Positions 35,262 through 48,454 of a DNA stretch of 64,000 bases are shown piece by piece. Numbering within the stretch: position 1 is the stretch's first letter; every line of letters begins with the position of its first letter. A program made the position numbers and the translations under genes. The notes beneath the pieces were generated by a model, which worked only from the letters and a program-made list of their open reading frames with translations, did not search any database and had not been told where the DNA came from. The DNA is from Tanypteryx hageni (lineage: Eukaryota > Arthropoda > Insecta > Odonata > Petaluridae), in contig CM054116.1 of NCBI GenBank assembly GCA_028673005.1, positions 19,477,840 to 19,541,839 of the forward strand, given 5' to 3'.

Positions 35262-35715
35262 GATCCAGGAATTGATGAAGTGGATGATCAACTTGAGATC
35301 TATGATGTCGCTTCAGAAGTTAGTGAACATTTTGATATTGGATTGTGTAAGGGTAGATGAAAGGCCACAAAGTATGATTAGTGAATTTAAATATGAAATC
35401 TTGAGCAAATGCTGGACATCTTCACCGACTTATGACTTTAAGTCGGATGGTGAAAATATTCGAGCTTTCCGTCTACCGTTGCTTACTCAGCATACTCCTT
35501 GGTTAACTTAATGTACACTTTTAAAGGCTGCTCTATGTCAAGTTTGTATACTTTTTCCTCAAAGGGCGAATAGGGAATTTCGATATTCTTTCATTAATAC
35601 AAAAAATTTCATGAAGCCGCAAGTTCCCATGACAAAACCCACTGTCATAAAACTTCACAAACAGAAGTCGATCACTCTATTTCAATAATGAAAGAGAAAA
35701 GTCCTTCGAAACAAA
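35262..35715 (+). pseudogene. hAT N-terminal relic, truncated, copy 2
   Basis: Equivalent to 25256-25709, with the same loss of the core and nearly the same junction filler (gtagctagtag, then atagaag). Confidence 0.8.
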
Positions 35716-35879
35716 GTAGCTAGTAGATAGAAGATTGATATTTAATACGAATGTTCGGTTCTTAAAGTGAAAGTCATTTGCAAAAACATAATTCAAAAAC
35801 TAGACCTGGTTCGATCCCTGAGAATGATTTCCATTCCCCATAAGTTAACATGGAAAAATGGATATTTCAACCTGCAAGC

Positions 35880-36305
35880 TTATATTCTTTTACTTATTAA
35901 AATTCTTTTTCTAGTAATGCAAATATTTTTTAGATTCGTCGATATAGTAGACTGTGTGCAGATGAAGTCATATTCTCTCAACTTTTATTGAATGCCTTTT
36001 TGTGTCAATGAGCAGTCTGCTTGAATAGTTTCACATATTTTGTCCGATAATCTAGAAACTTATTGCGGTTTGGGTCCAGGCTTCTTCCGTGTTAAATCAA
36101 CTTCTTCCATATTTTCCTCAGCTTCGTGTATTCTCCTCATTAGTTGGTACACAACAGACAAAGATACGCCCAAGTTTTTTGCCATTTTAACCGCTGACTC
36201 ACCTTGTTCTCTCATATTTTTAAATACATCAATTTTTTCGTCGGTTATCGAGGTTATTTTCTTTCTTGTTCTGGAAACTACATCATTTAGTTCACTCTGT
36301 ATCAC
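35880..36305 (-). pseudogene. Tc1/mariner-like bipartite HTH relic, copy 3
   Basis: As in copy 2, with one substitution changing VVYK to VVYQ in the recognition-helix region. Confidence 0.7.
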
Positions 36306-36406
36306 ATTTTAATTTACTACTTCCTGAGAGTTTTCTTCCATTACAGGGTAGGGTTAGTATTGTTTATAATTATTAATAATCTATAATCTATAATTCACGA
36401 TAATGT

Positions 36407-36574
36407 GTTTATAACTACTGATAGTTTGTTTATAACTACTGATATTTTGTTCATAACTACTGATACTTTGTTTATAACTGCCAATAATGTATTTATGACT
36501 ACCGATACTTGGTTTATAACTAACAATAATGTGTCTATAACTTCCGATAATGTGTTTATAGTATCCGATAACGC
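36407..36574. repeat. 21-bp minisatellite, 8 copies (copy 3)
   Basis: Same eight 21-mers as in copies 1 and 2. Confidence 0.95.
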
Positions 36575-36957
36575 AGAGCGTCCAACCAGGCCTAGGAAAC
36601 ACTTCAGAAAAAGGTTGTACCGCGTTACGCATTGATACTAATGTAGAGGACTCGATCTATACCAGCGACGTCATACTGTTGCACTACGCTTTTTATGCTG
36701 CGTCTGGTTGTAACGCAGTGTTTCTCATGCTGTAAGGTTTTACTTGAAGTCGAAGTCCTTCATTAATTCTAACCAGCACAAAACGCCAGCCATCGGAAGA
36801 TGTACGTCAATGTATTTATATCGTACTTTCAGTTATTTTTTTGCAGCACGAAATGATACGTTGCCGAGGATAATATTTAGCGACTAGCAGTTAATTATGA
36901 GGAATTCATTAAATTTACTAGTGTGGATTCTTCTTTTAGGATATTATGTTTCATTGA

Positions 36958-37223
36958 GAACACGCCGCGGAGGTTTTCCCTTCCTTGTGTAAGATCACTT
37001 CGGCAATTAACGCTTCCTGCTACATAGAGCAATACTTAATTATCAAAAACTTTCGCAAATCATCAGTGACGCAGACACGACTCAATTCCTTTGCTATTTT
37101 AACAAATGAATACCAAAACTCAAAGTTATTAAATGATGATAAATTTATTTATGTCTATATTTTAATTAAAGGCGGAAAATGAAGGATTTGCCAAGGGCGC
37201 TAAAAACACTCCCTACGGCTGTG
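36958..37223 (+). pseudogene. hATC relic and hAT terminus, copy 3
   Basis: As in copy 2, with a Val to Asp change (LLNDDKF). Confidence 0.8.
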
Positions 37224-39391
37224 CATATAGACTCATATAGACTATATATTTACTCAACCATCGATGTAAAATACATTTTTATTAGACGTATTCAAAACAA
37301 GATTTATTTTTTCCGTAAATAAATACATTTTTATTGTAAAACAAATATTCATTTTACAGTGAATTTTGATGCAGCGACGTGAGATGGCCTGAAAAAAATG
37401 AAAAAGGAAAATTAATCATTTCGTAATAAAATAAAAATTCTAATATAATTTCAATGACTCGTTTAACCTTTAATCATAATTTTTCTCTCCGCCGTCTCTC
37501 ATTACAATACTTTGTATCTTTCTTAAAAATGACAATCGGTTATAAATTTTTGATTTGCGAGTCGTCCATTTACAGGGGATAACAGGAGAGAGTTTTCACT
37601 GAATTATATATTCGTATCTCTTTTTTGAGGAGACGTATTTTTATTATGAACTTGAAAAGGAATTATTTTAAACAAACCCGAACGCACTCCGTAACCACAA
37701 CAATCATCCCTCTTTCGTTTCTTCCCCAATGGAGATTATTAAATGATTTTAGTGCTTTTTTGAGATACATGTACCAAAAAGTGTAGTTTTAATGCGTTCT
37801 TTACCAACTAAGTGACAGCAGCGGTACGCCTTATGGGTATGTCGCCACCGTCCGTCCGTATCTTTAATCCCAGAAACCACTTTCCGGATTTTAGTTAAAT
37901 TAATTAAACTTGTTAAAATTAATCAACGCATTGTGATTTTCAACTGCATCCATCAATTATAACTTCCAAATTAAATAATCGTGTACTCGTTTCTTCCGTC
38001 AAGCAACAATTTGCTACCGTATTTTTCTCTCTCTGGCTCCTATACGGTATGTTCTGTAAGTTATTTATCAAAACATTTATTCGGATAAAGAGCAACATTT
38101 CCCACAATGTCGTCCGCGGTCTATATAATAACTGTTTATAGTTTCGCAGAAAAAATTTCTAGAAAATCCCAGTCATAATATCACATATTTTGTTTACATC
38201 TATCGCTACGAAAATTATATCGGCGAGCGACAATTTAAAATCCACATTTTTCTCTCACGTGCTCTTATATGATCTGAGAGGTGCACAGATATTCAGATAG
38301 AGGACGACAATTACCACAAAAAACCCCGCGGGATCATATATGTAATTAGGACTTATAGTGTTGGAGATAAAAGTTCACGAACCGCCCAATCTATTGACAC
38401 TGTTTTGAGCGCATTCCCCATAAAGAAAGCCTTTGCAGCCTCTGTGTACTCCATTTATGGAGTATACTGTTTCTCATTGTTGTACACGTTTTCTGTATTC
38501 GAACAACTCTGAACATTATACATGCTATTATTTACAATGTCCCATTTTGTCTCCCTCAGCCTCGCATCTTCCTCAGATCGCAAGCTTTCTTGTCCCTAGA
38601 GCAGCGCACAGACTACAGTTTACACACTAAATCGCAGGATTCACCTTTTCCCATCCAGGGTCAACTAAAACGTGCGGGTTCATAAACAAGAAGGAAAACT
38701 ATATTATTCACTAGTGGAATCCCCGGAGATGTCAAATGCGTTCTTTAGGGGCTTCACGTACAAATCTGGGTCGTAAGCTTGGGCGGCTCTCCAATTTTTA
38801 TCTGCGTAACTATATCGCCTATTTATGAGTTTCGCGGAAGTTTGTGGACAAATGTCGTCCTCTATCCGAATGAGTTTTTTAATCGATGCCTTACAGATCA
38901 CATAAAAGAGAGAGAAAAATTTGGTGATTTATTTCGAAAAGGGCACCTCGCAGTTTCGGAACTAAACATCGACAAAGGTTAAAGTGAGAAGGACATTTTT
39001 TTCTCGAAGACGTTCTATTGAATCTTTTTATCGAAAAATATTTCACCACGGTGATATCGACTTTCCAACTCGTACCGATTGTAAAATAAATAAAGTTTTC
39101 TGTTCATTTACTTTTCCCCCTCCTTTGTTCCATTTTATTCCATTTAATACTCATTCGAGAATTTCACTGCAATTCTTTTCTCATCTTTAAAATTTTGATA
39201 TTTCGAACTCACATTTGAATTATCCGGATGGTTGCATCGGAGCACGCCTTGCTACCCTCGAAGATGTAGTCCGGTCCTTGAGCTCTGAAACCGATGTAAA
39301 AGGTGTTGTTATCGTTTACGGCGAAGCTATCGCCAGCGTAGCGCTGGGTGCTGCTGCCGGTAGCTGCTGCGTATGATGGCGCATGGCAATC

Positions 39392-39522
39392 CGACGTTTC
39401 GATCCTAAAGATCTTCTTCAGGGATCGATACGTCGCACTGGATGCAGCTTCGGGCGCCGCCTGCGTAGGAAGGAACGTGCCAGCCTACGCAGGCGGCACC
39501 GGAAGCCGCATCCAGTGCGACG
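39392..39522. repeat. GC-rich double palindrome, copy 3
   Basis: As in the other copies; arms gcgccgcctgcgtagg and cctacgcaggcggc pair almost perfectly here. Confidence 0.85.
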
Positions 39523-41647
39523 TCGTCGTTCTCTCCATCATCTTGGCAGGGTTTATACATCGGGTTCAGAGCCAAATTCTCGGCGGAGGGTACCAACCCC
39601 TTAATGTTTCCCTTCTAGGAGTAGAGGCTGGACGTACTCCCACATTTCCAGTGGAATTTCATCTAAAGGTAAAAAAAATGAAATCACATGTATTAACCGC
39701 GATTAAATAACTAAATTCTCGAGCAACGCCGGTTACTAAATACGTAAATATAAAGTGGAAAATAATTTCGAGGGCTTTCCCACCATTACTGATTAAAGTA
39801 TTCTGCAATACTTACGTGTTTCAATGAAGTTTGTTATCAGGAAGCCATCCCACGTCGCCCAAATACTGTTTTCTAACTTTCGATAAAAATTTGAAACTTT
39901 CCTCATCCCCAGTCGATAAATAAAGCAAATATATTTTTTTAATTTGAAAAATACACTGTTTATAATTGTGAGAATTTTGTCGTTAAATAAAGCATCCAGC
40001 AATATATAAGTGATAAGGGATACTTTCAAAATTTTGATTATCTCAATCGTTATGAAAATACGGAGAAGCGTCAATAAAACAATGATGGTCTTGGATTTGA
40101 TGTTGTAGAGGGCGCCCTGTGGGAAAAATAAGAGTGGTACATCGTGACTATCATGATAACATAAACGGAGTTATGGTGATCTAAGATTAAGAATGAGATC
40201 AAGAATGAGTGAACATGAAAAACACAAAAATGAATCTCGGAAGTCAATCAGGGGCACCACTTTACTGGTGACAAAAAATGAGCTCTCCGTCATGTCTCGT
40301 AAAGTATTGGTCATATCAAAAAGGTTTTCAAACAGAACCTGTAGAACTAGTACAGTATTTCGTTCCGTATACATTTTTATGGTAGGAGTGGCCGTTATCG
40401 GGAAACAAATAATTTGTAATTCGCTCTGAAGTTAGAGAAATTCATGCAGAGCTGCCTAATAGTTGTCAACGTAAACAAACTTGTTGGTTACGGAGGTAAA
40501 TCTGCTATATGTAGCTACATAAATACATTGAATTCCTTACGCGTGCATGAATGATTAAGTAAGCAGAAGGAAAAGGGGATATCTAAGATGAAGAAAGAAC
40601 GGAAACGTAAATATTACAACTAATGATCTGATGTGAGGTGGGTACGTTTAAAATAATTGTCGATTGTTTGGTTGATTAAAACTGATTAGAAAATAAATAC
40701 CTGCGTAAATAAAAATTGAATATTTACCTGGAATCATTTCTTCTATATCGTTTTGCAGTACGTACTAAATAAAATTACGTAATGTGTTTATTAATGCACC
40801 AAGTCAGGAAGTGAAGGGATTTTTAGTCGACGGAGAGATAAAATAGGATCGTGGTGTTTTGCAGTTCTATGCCGTGCGTTCGTTCAAATCGTATCGTTTA
40901 GTTTCAAACACTATATCGAACGAGACGCGCCTATTTGTGATACACTTTCCTGACTTGCTTAAGCATCGATTCGGTAAAGACATAAGTACTAGATAAACTC
41001 GCACGAGAATACTTGCTCCTTGTATTGAAATGGGAACGGGAATGAATGACATTAGACCCTGCCACAATGTTAGTTTCATCTCCTGACTGTGCTACGAAAA
41101 TTCTTATGCAGGCTTCATAATTGCGCCACCGGTCTTCGAAAATTACCATTATGCTCGCAGCGATTATTTTTGCGATAGTTTTCTGCTAAGGACGTTCGAA
41201 CATGACTAAAAATCTCCCCCTCGCGGTGAAAATAAAACGGTATACCCCCGATATCCGCTGATATCAATTACTGCACTCCATGCAAATGATAGGTCACGTC
41301 TCTCGATTTCACCGCTGCTTTGCTTTACGCTTACCTTTCATCCGTGTGCACCACTTACAAACGAATTGCATTTTATGGCGTATTTTATGTCAAATAAAAC
41401 CGAGAACCTAAAACGTTTACCTCTTAAACCCACATCTCTGTAAAAAAAAGCTTGACCTATGCAATCCAACTTTCTCCAGCTCCTTCCGAAAAAAATCATA
41501 CGAGACTGGAACAATGTCGTCAGCTACTAAGCTACAAAACGATAACTATTATAAACATTATTTTTTCTATTACCTTGATATTTGGTTCCATTCTGAGAGA
41601 AGCGAATGATTTACGCCTTAGTCCCATATCGTTCTATCGCAGTAGCC

Positions 41648-41661
41648 GTTGCCTAGACAAC
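41648..41661. promoter_or_regulatory. RFX X-box-like motif, copy 3
   Basis: Identical to the other units. Confidence 0.4.
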
Positions 41662-42158
41662 CGAGCGTCCCTAACAATGCAATTCACGAGAAACAAAGAG
41701 AGAGTATTATTGCGCCGTCATTAAATTAATTCCGCGGGATTGAAATTTTCCTATTTGTCGCATTGTAAATTTATTTGATGTCATAAGGAATATTATTCTA
41801 GATTTGAACTTTAATAGACAAAGTAATACACCAAGTAAAGAGGATTAATGGCAGATAAGAAAAACAGCTGAAATTAATATATCCGTTTATTAGCACTTAA
41901 ACGATTTTTACAATTAAAAGAACACCTCTACATAATGAACGTACAAAACGGAACTCACTAAGGAAAAAACAAATATTATGTAGCTGATGAAATTCAAAAT
42001 ATCCATTACATATTCATTTAAAAATACAAACATTCTCACTTCCATAAGACATATGTACATCCAAGCAGAAAGGAAAATTATGTAAATTAAAATGGCTTCT
42101 TGACCATTATTAATATCCATTACATTTTTTATAAATATTCAAACGTTATTCTCACTTC

Positions 42159-42417
42159 GGTTTTTCACTCGCTGTGAAATATTTCAGTTCTGTTGATGTC
42201 TTAAGTGACTGCCTTGCAGTACGCTTCTACGTTCAGGATCTGTACTCTCCTAGGACGTGTTGAATGAGGGCTTCATGGTGTGCGATTTGCACTCCTCAGC
42301 GGCTAGTCGGAGGCTCGAGTTCGATTCCCGGCGTTTTCTCGTGATTTTTTCTTCTCATCCTTCCGTTCCAACCACCCCAAGTTATGACTTTACCATAGAA
42401 AACCACTTTCCTTGTGA
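42159..42417 (+). mobile_element. SINE-like insertion, copy 3
   Basis: Same 259-bp body, target duplications at 42148-42158 and 42418-42428. Confidence 0.65.
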
Positions 42418-42705
42418 ATTCTCACTTCCATAAGATATATGTGCATACAATAAGAAAGGAAAAATATATATATGTGCATTGAAAAGGGTTATTGGCCATT
42501 ATTGATATCCATTACATATTTAATAAAAAACACAAAACATTCGCAATTCCATAAGGCATGAACATGTGTTATCAAACAAAGGTAAATTGTGTAAATTGAA
42601 ATGGGTTATTTACCATTATTTATTTCCGTTACACATTTCAAAATCTAATGTGGCCCCCACATGACCTTCTCTATGCCAGTAATATTTCTAACAAATTCCA
42701 AATAG

Positions 42706-42855
42706 GTTAAATGATAATAAATATTTCAAGGAACTGCGAGACGGATTTAAAGACTTGACAAAGAAAAGAAATAAACTCAAACCATCGCCTTCTAATTTTG
42801 GCTATAGCCACAAAGCTCCAACAGTTAAAAAAATAAAAAGGAGCGTTCATAAGAC
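42706..42855 (+). other. 150-nt exon-like segment, copy 3
   Basis: Acceptor, donor and open frame conserved. Confidence 0.4.
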
Positions 42856-43075
42856 GTAAGTGTAATGTGTTTACAATAGTCGCCGGTAGGTGGAGTGGTG
42901 GGGTAAGACAAAAAAATATGTCATAAACATATCTCTTAAACGATGCATTATATGGGGAAATGTTTTAAACGAACTTCGTACAAAATTAAATTTGCTACAA
43001 CGTTTATTCCAGTACGTTTTTACATTCATCAAATATTAAAGCAAATATTTCGAAATTACGGATAATCGACCGATT

Positions 43076-43222
43076 TTAGCTAAATACTAATGACCCGATT
43101 TCGCTTAGCGCTTCAATGCGATAATTTGCTTGTTTATGTTCGCTAGAGGTATCATCCGATAAAACTGAATATTTTTCATAAAATTCAATTAGTTTGATTG
43201 TATTTGCTTTTGTCCACTCCAT
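43076..43222 (-). CDS. MADF-domain short ORF, copy 3
   Basis: Same 48-codon frame and stop. Confidence 0.55.
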   Translation of the reverse strand: MEWTKANTIKLIEFYEKYSVLSDDTSSEHKQANYRIEALSEIGSLVFS

Positions 43223-45264
43223 GAGTGCAGATGTGCGTGTTCACGTAGTTGGTCGAACAACTGAAGACCGACAGCATCGAGCAATGAACAACATGTGTTT
43301 GCTGATAGTAGAACAATCTGACCTTGGGCTCGCGCATACGCAAAGTGTGTGACAGAAGGCTTCTTTGGCTTCTTCTTTAGAGGGGTCATTGTTACTTCTA
43401 GGGAATCCCGAGGCCACTCTCCCTTGCCGTAAATCTTATATGATATACGTAGCTAGATACAATTATTACATACAAAATGAATGTTTATTTATTAAAAATT
43501 ACGCGAGACAACTTTTATATCAGTTCTTTCCTGAGATCACATAGTAGAGTTGCTTATTTTTTAAAGCCGAATTAATATCCGTGCCGAAATAGCTTAAATA
43601 ACTGATTTTTATAACATAAAAAAGATTTTATTCCTCTTTTCAACAATGCCAAATGCTAAAACCATACTGACAAGATCAATGCTTTTAAATGGGAACTGAT
43701 ATCGTATATATTACGACTGCATTGATTTAGTGCTTTTAATGGGAATTTATGGCGTCATATTTGAATCGTTATTTTCAAATTGCATTTCAAGTATAGTTTA
43801 CGCTCAAATAATTAATTCGGAGAAAAATTAGTCAATTAGTGTTTCCAATATATCTTCTCAATTAAATACGATCTCGGCTACTATCAACGGATTCCCATGA
43901 AATCGCCGATTTCCATCTCCTGCAATACTTTTATTTGTTAGGAATATATGTATTCGTTCCCTATAATTGACAGCGAAATTTGTTTCTTCATTTACATATG
44001 AAATTAAGGAATTAAAACATATCCAAGAAGGTACAATAAGAAAACTTCTATAACAATTTTTTAATTTCGACCAGAATATAATCGTCAACTTCTTCCTCAT
44101 TTAAATACCTATATGTCCTTTTTGCTTCTCTTCAACTGAACATTTGTATGCATCAAATTAGTCAATTTTTGCTTATTTTATTATAACAACACTTTCCATG
44201 TTATACAAACAAATCATTTATCGCCAAATCGATTTCAAAGTCCGGGAACACGTTTTGCTTCATAGGTTTCACTATAAAATATTCACGTGACAAATTAAAC
44301 CCACAGAATCAGCCTTTGCATGGGATGGGTATTGTTAAGCTAAATTTGACTATATCTTCAAACGTGTTTCCACCGGTTGCTTCCCTAGAGCGTGCAATTC
44401 CTGCCCAAGGTTTAAATTTTTTTGATATTCATGAACACATAATATGATGCAGTTTCTTCAACTGGAAATCGATTCGAGTGAAATAACTATCTTTTAAAAG
44501 TTATTCCATCGATTGTTTATCATGATTATTTGATAAAAGATACAAAGTTAGTTAACTACTAACTAAGTTAGTCGCCGATAAAGGATGCGAGAAAATTTAT
44601 TTATTTGGGCAAAATATGGGAAGACATGAAATATTGCGTAACATCAAGCATTACAATTTAAATTAACTTGGTTTCATTACTTGATTTTATTCTCAAATCT
44701 TCCTCACAATTGTCTATCTTGACTTAAAAACCCGAGCAACCCCGGATAATTTCAGATAGCATATTATATTTTCTAAATAGGTTGGCCTGTCTTCAGTTGA
44801 ATTTTGAAAATGTGCACGGTTATTTTACACAAATAAATATCCTGTAGGATCAGGTCTATAGGGATAAGAAAAGCGGTATCATAGAGGGAATCGCTATTTT
44901 AAAGATTTGCTTGATAGAGTTTTTACTCATAAATCTATTTAACTGAATATTTTTCTGTTGGAAAAATATTAACTCTAGTAAACTTCAATAAGAAGGTAGG
45001 TTAATTTTAAGGCGTTTTTCTTATTTGGTTTAATAAACAAATGAATTAAAATATACCATTTCATTATGTTTTGTGTTGTATTGAATTTTATTTGCTTTGC
45101 CATAGTACACATCCTTATTTGTATATTTTTACGAGCTCCATGTTACGTTTTGTAGCCAATGGAAGTAATGAAAATGAATTTCGTATAGAAATATTTCTCA
45201 TTAACAGCAATAAAACTCTGTATATATATATATATTACACATTATTTAAATAAAAACGAAATTG

Positions 45265-46508
45265 GATCCAGGAATTGATGAAGTGGATGATCAACTTGAG
45301 ATCTATGATGTCGCTTCAGAAGTTAGTGAACATTTTGATATTGGATTGTGTAAGGGTAGATGAAAGGCCACAAAGTATGATTAGTGAATTTAAATATGAA
45401 ATCTTGAGCAAATGCTGGACATCTTCACCGACTTATGACTTTAAGCATGATGGTGAAAATATTCGAGCTTTCCGTCTACCGTTGCTTACTCAGCATACTC
45501 CCTGGTTAACTTATTCTACACTTTTAAAGGCTGCTCTATGTCAAGTATGTATCCTTTTTCCTCAAAGGGCGAATAGGGAATTTCGATATTCTTTCATTAA
45601 TACAAAAAATTTCATGAAGCTGCAAGTTCCCATGACAAAACCCACTGTCATAAAACTTCACAAACAGAAGTCGATCACTTTATTTCAATAATGAAAGAGA
45701 AAAGTGCTTCGAAACAAATGCTGCAAAACAAATTAGTTGCCGATGCAAAAGAGGAAAATAGAGCAATACTGTATTCAATAAGTATTGTATTGATATTGTA
45801 TTACGAGGTAAAACTAACAATTAAGGAAATCTTCAATCTTTCGGATTGAGGCAAGTGATGAAACAAAAGCATTTAATTACTTGTAATGCAAACGCTAAAT
45901 ACACATCTATGAGAACTCGAAATAGATAATAGAAATTTGTGGGTGTATTTTGAGAGATGATTTAGTTGCTGCAGGAAATGCATTCGAAGGGATTTCCATT
46001 TAGACCGAAGAAATGACTGATATTGGGGGAATAGTACAATTATCATCAATAGAGGTTATATTTCCCAAGTTTATCACTGGACAAACTCGTATTCGCGAAT
46101 AATTTTTCTTGGGTTTATTCGGATATCAGATCGCAGTACAGAAGGAATTATCAGAGAGATATTAATTAATTTAAATTGCAAATGGCAATTTTAGTTGGTC
46201 AGGGATATGATGGATATTCTGCAATGGTTGGAAAGCAAGAAATTATATCTTTACACTCAAAAGCAATGTTTGTTCATTGTTCTTCCCATCGTCTTAACCA
46301 TGAAGTGCATGATTTTAATGGCTTGAGTGAAATCTGTATCACAGTTGGTACTATTAAGGCAATTATTAAAAATTTTCGGGAAAGGTCATATAGGAGGGCT
46401 AAAGTAGCAAATATTCCGATGTGTGACTTGATAGTTTATTCGTTATGCAGACGATTTTCATGTGTCAAAAAAATATCTAACTTATTTGAATTACATCCTT
46501 GTGAATGA
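45265..46508 (+). pseudogene. hAT (ZMYM1-like, DUF4371) transposase, N-terminal and core relic, copy 3 (most complete)
   Basis: Order of readable blocks: DPGIDEVDDQLEIYDVASEV; after a frameshift, a 138-codon open stretch (45275-45691) with SKCWTSSPTYDF and the TTF finger CQVCILFP; then ADAKEENRAILYSI; then stops and frameshifts; then LVGQGYDGYSAM, FVHCSSHRLNHEVHD and GTIKAIIKNFRERSYRRAK (46176-46508). This is the canonical order of hAT proteins related to ZMYM1 (TTF finger, DUF4371, RNase-H core). The first catalytic Asp region is degraded. The C-terminal hATC block lies 1.7 kb further right, beyond the Tc1-like relic and the minisatellite. Confidence 0.9.
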
Positions 46509-47110
46509 GTAATGAATAAGAAAGAGCGAAATATGAGATAAATATACGGATTTTTCCCGCAATAAAATAACCAATGTGAATTGCACTGGCTTTGCATGCA
46601 ACAACTTCTACCTTTTTCTAGTGCACCATGTGAAGCCACTTTGTGCCATAGCCATCAAAAAATGATTAGTATATGAAGTGGCAAACTTCCCCATCCTTGA
46701 TTCCATGGCCTAGCATTGGGTATGTTTAGTCACAGAGCAAAATCGCTTTATATGGCGAATGGTTAAAAATGTGTCTATGACTAAATTTGAGTTGTGTGCC
46801 AAAAGGGTGAATTTAATTAGCAAATGGAAGAATGCGGTTGTGCTTGGGCAATATTGCTGCCATTAATTGAATCTAATATATAAAAATGACTTCGTAGTTG
46901 TCATCGGTGGGTGGAAAAGTGGAACTGTAATGCTATTTTTAACTAATTTTCTGAGAAGCTAGAAGATTGATATTTAATACGAATGTTCGGTTCTTAAAGT
47001 AAAAGTCATTTGCAAAAACATAATTCCAAACTAGACCTGGTTCGATCCCTGAGAATGATTTCCATTCCCCATAAGTTAACATGGAAAAATGGATATTTCA
47101 ACCTGCAAGC

Positions 47111-47536
47111 TTATATTCTTTTATTTATTAAAATTCTTTTTCTAGTAATGCAAATATTTTTTAGATTCGTCGATATAGTAGACTGTGTGCAGATGAAGTC
47201 ATATTCTCTCAACTTTTATTGAATGCCTTTTTGTGTCAATGAGCAGTCTGCTTGGATAATTTCACATATTTTGTCCGATAATCTAGAAACTTATTGCGTT
47301 TTGGGTCCAGGCTTCTTCCGTGTTAAATCAACTTCTTCCATATTTTCCTCAGCATCGTGTATTCTCCTCATTAGTTTGTACACAACAGACAAAGATACGC
47401 CCAAGTTTTTTGCCATTTTAACCGCTGACTCACCTTGTTCTCTCATATTTTTAAATACATCAATTTTTTCGTCGGTTATCGAGGTTATTTTCTTTCTTGT
47501 TCTGGAAACTACATCATTTAGTTCACTCTGTATCCC
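47111..47536 (-). pseudogene. Tc1/mariner-like bipartite HTH relic, copy 4
   Basis: As in copy 1, including the ATGGGATAC context at the 5' end of the first HTH frame. Confidence 0.7.
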
Positions 47537-47637
47537 ATTTTAATTTACTACTTCCTGAGAGTTTTCTTCCATTACAGGGTAGGGTTAGTATTGTTTATAA
47601 TTATCAATAATCTATAATCTATAATTCACGATAATGT

Positions 47638-47805
47638 GTTTATAACTACTGATAGTTTGTTTATAACTACTGATATTTTGTTCATAACTACTGATACTTT
47701 GTTTATAACTGCCAATAATGTATTTATGACTAACGATACTTGGTTTATAACTAACAATAATGTGTCTATAACTTCCGATAATGTGTTTATAGTATCCGAT
47801 AACGC
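47638..47805. repeat. 21-bp minisatellite, 8 copies (copy 4)
   Basis: Same eight 21-mers with one private substitution (gactaacgat). Confidence 0.95.
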
Positions 47806-48188
47806 AGCGCGTCCAACCAGGCCTAGGAAACACTTCAGAAAAAGGTTGTACCGCGTTACGCATTGAAACTAATGTAGAGGACTCGATCTATACCAGCGAC
47901 GTCATACTGTTGCACTACGCATTTTATGCTGCGTCTGGTTGTAACGCAGTGTTTCTCATGCTGTAAGGTTTTACTTGAAGTCGAAGTCCTTCATTAATTC
48001 TAACCAGCACAAAACGCCAGCCATCGGAAGATGTACGTCAATGTATTTATATCGTACTTTCAGTTATTTTTTTGCAGCACGAAATGATACGTTGCCGAGG
48101 ATAATATTTAGCGACTAGCAGTTAATTATGAGGAATTCATTAAATTTACTAGTGTGGATTCTTCTTTTAGGATATTATGTTTCATTGA

Positions 48189-48454
48189 GAACACGCCGCG
48201 GAGGTTTTCCCTTCCTTGTGTAAGATCACTTCGGCAATTAACGCTTCCTGCTACATAGAGCAATACTTAATTATCAAAAACTTTCGCAAATCATCAGTGA
48301 CGCGGACACGACTCAATTCCTTTGCTATTTTAACAAATGAATACCAAAACTCAAAGTTATTAAATGTTGATAAATTTATTTATGTCTATATTTTAATTAA
48401 AGGCGGAAAATGAAGGATTTGCCAAGGGCGCTAAAAACACTCCCTACGGCTGTG
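48189..48454 (+). pseudogene. hATC relic and hAT terminus, copy 4
   Basis: Partner of 45265-46508: together they outline one ~3.2-kb hAT element interrupted by the Tc1-like relic and minisatellite. Confidence 0.8.

Larger units (their letters stand above)
25721..35726 (+). repeat. large unit, copy 2
   Basis: Second direct copy, offset by 10,012 bp from copy 1. It starts at a deletion junction with an 11-bp filler (gtagctagtag). Copies 2 and 3 share several unique variants in their 5' and middle parts. Confidence 0.95.
35727..46958 (+). repeat. large unit, copy 3 (longest)
   Basis: Third direct copy, 11,232 bp. It retains 45719-46958, the segment missing in copies 1 and 2. Most of it groups with copy 2, but its right end from about 45445 carries copy 0/4-type variants. 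Confidence 0.95.
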
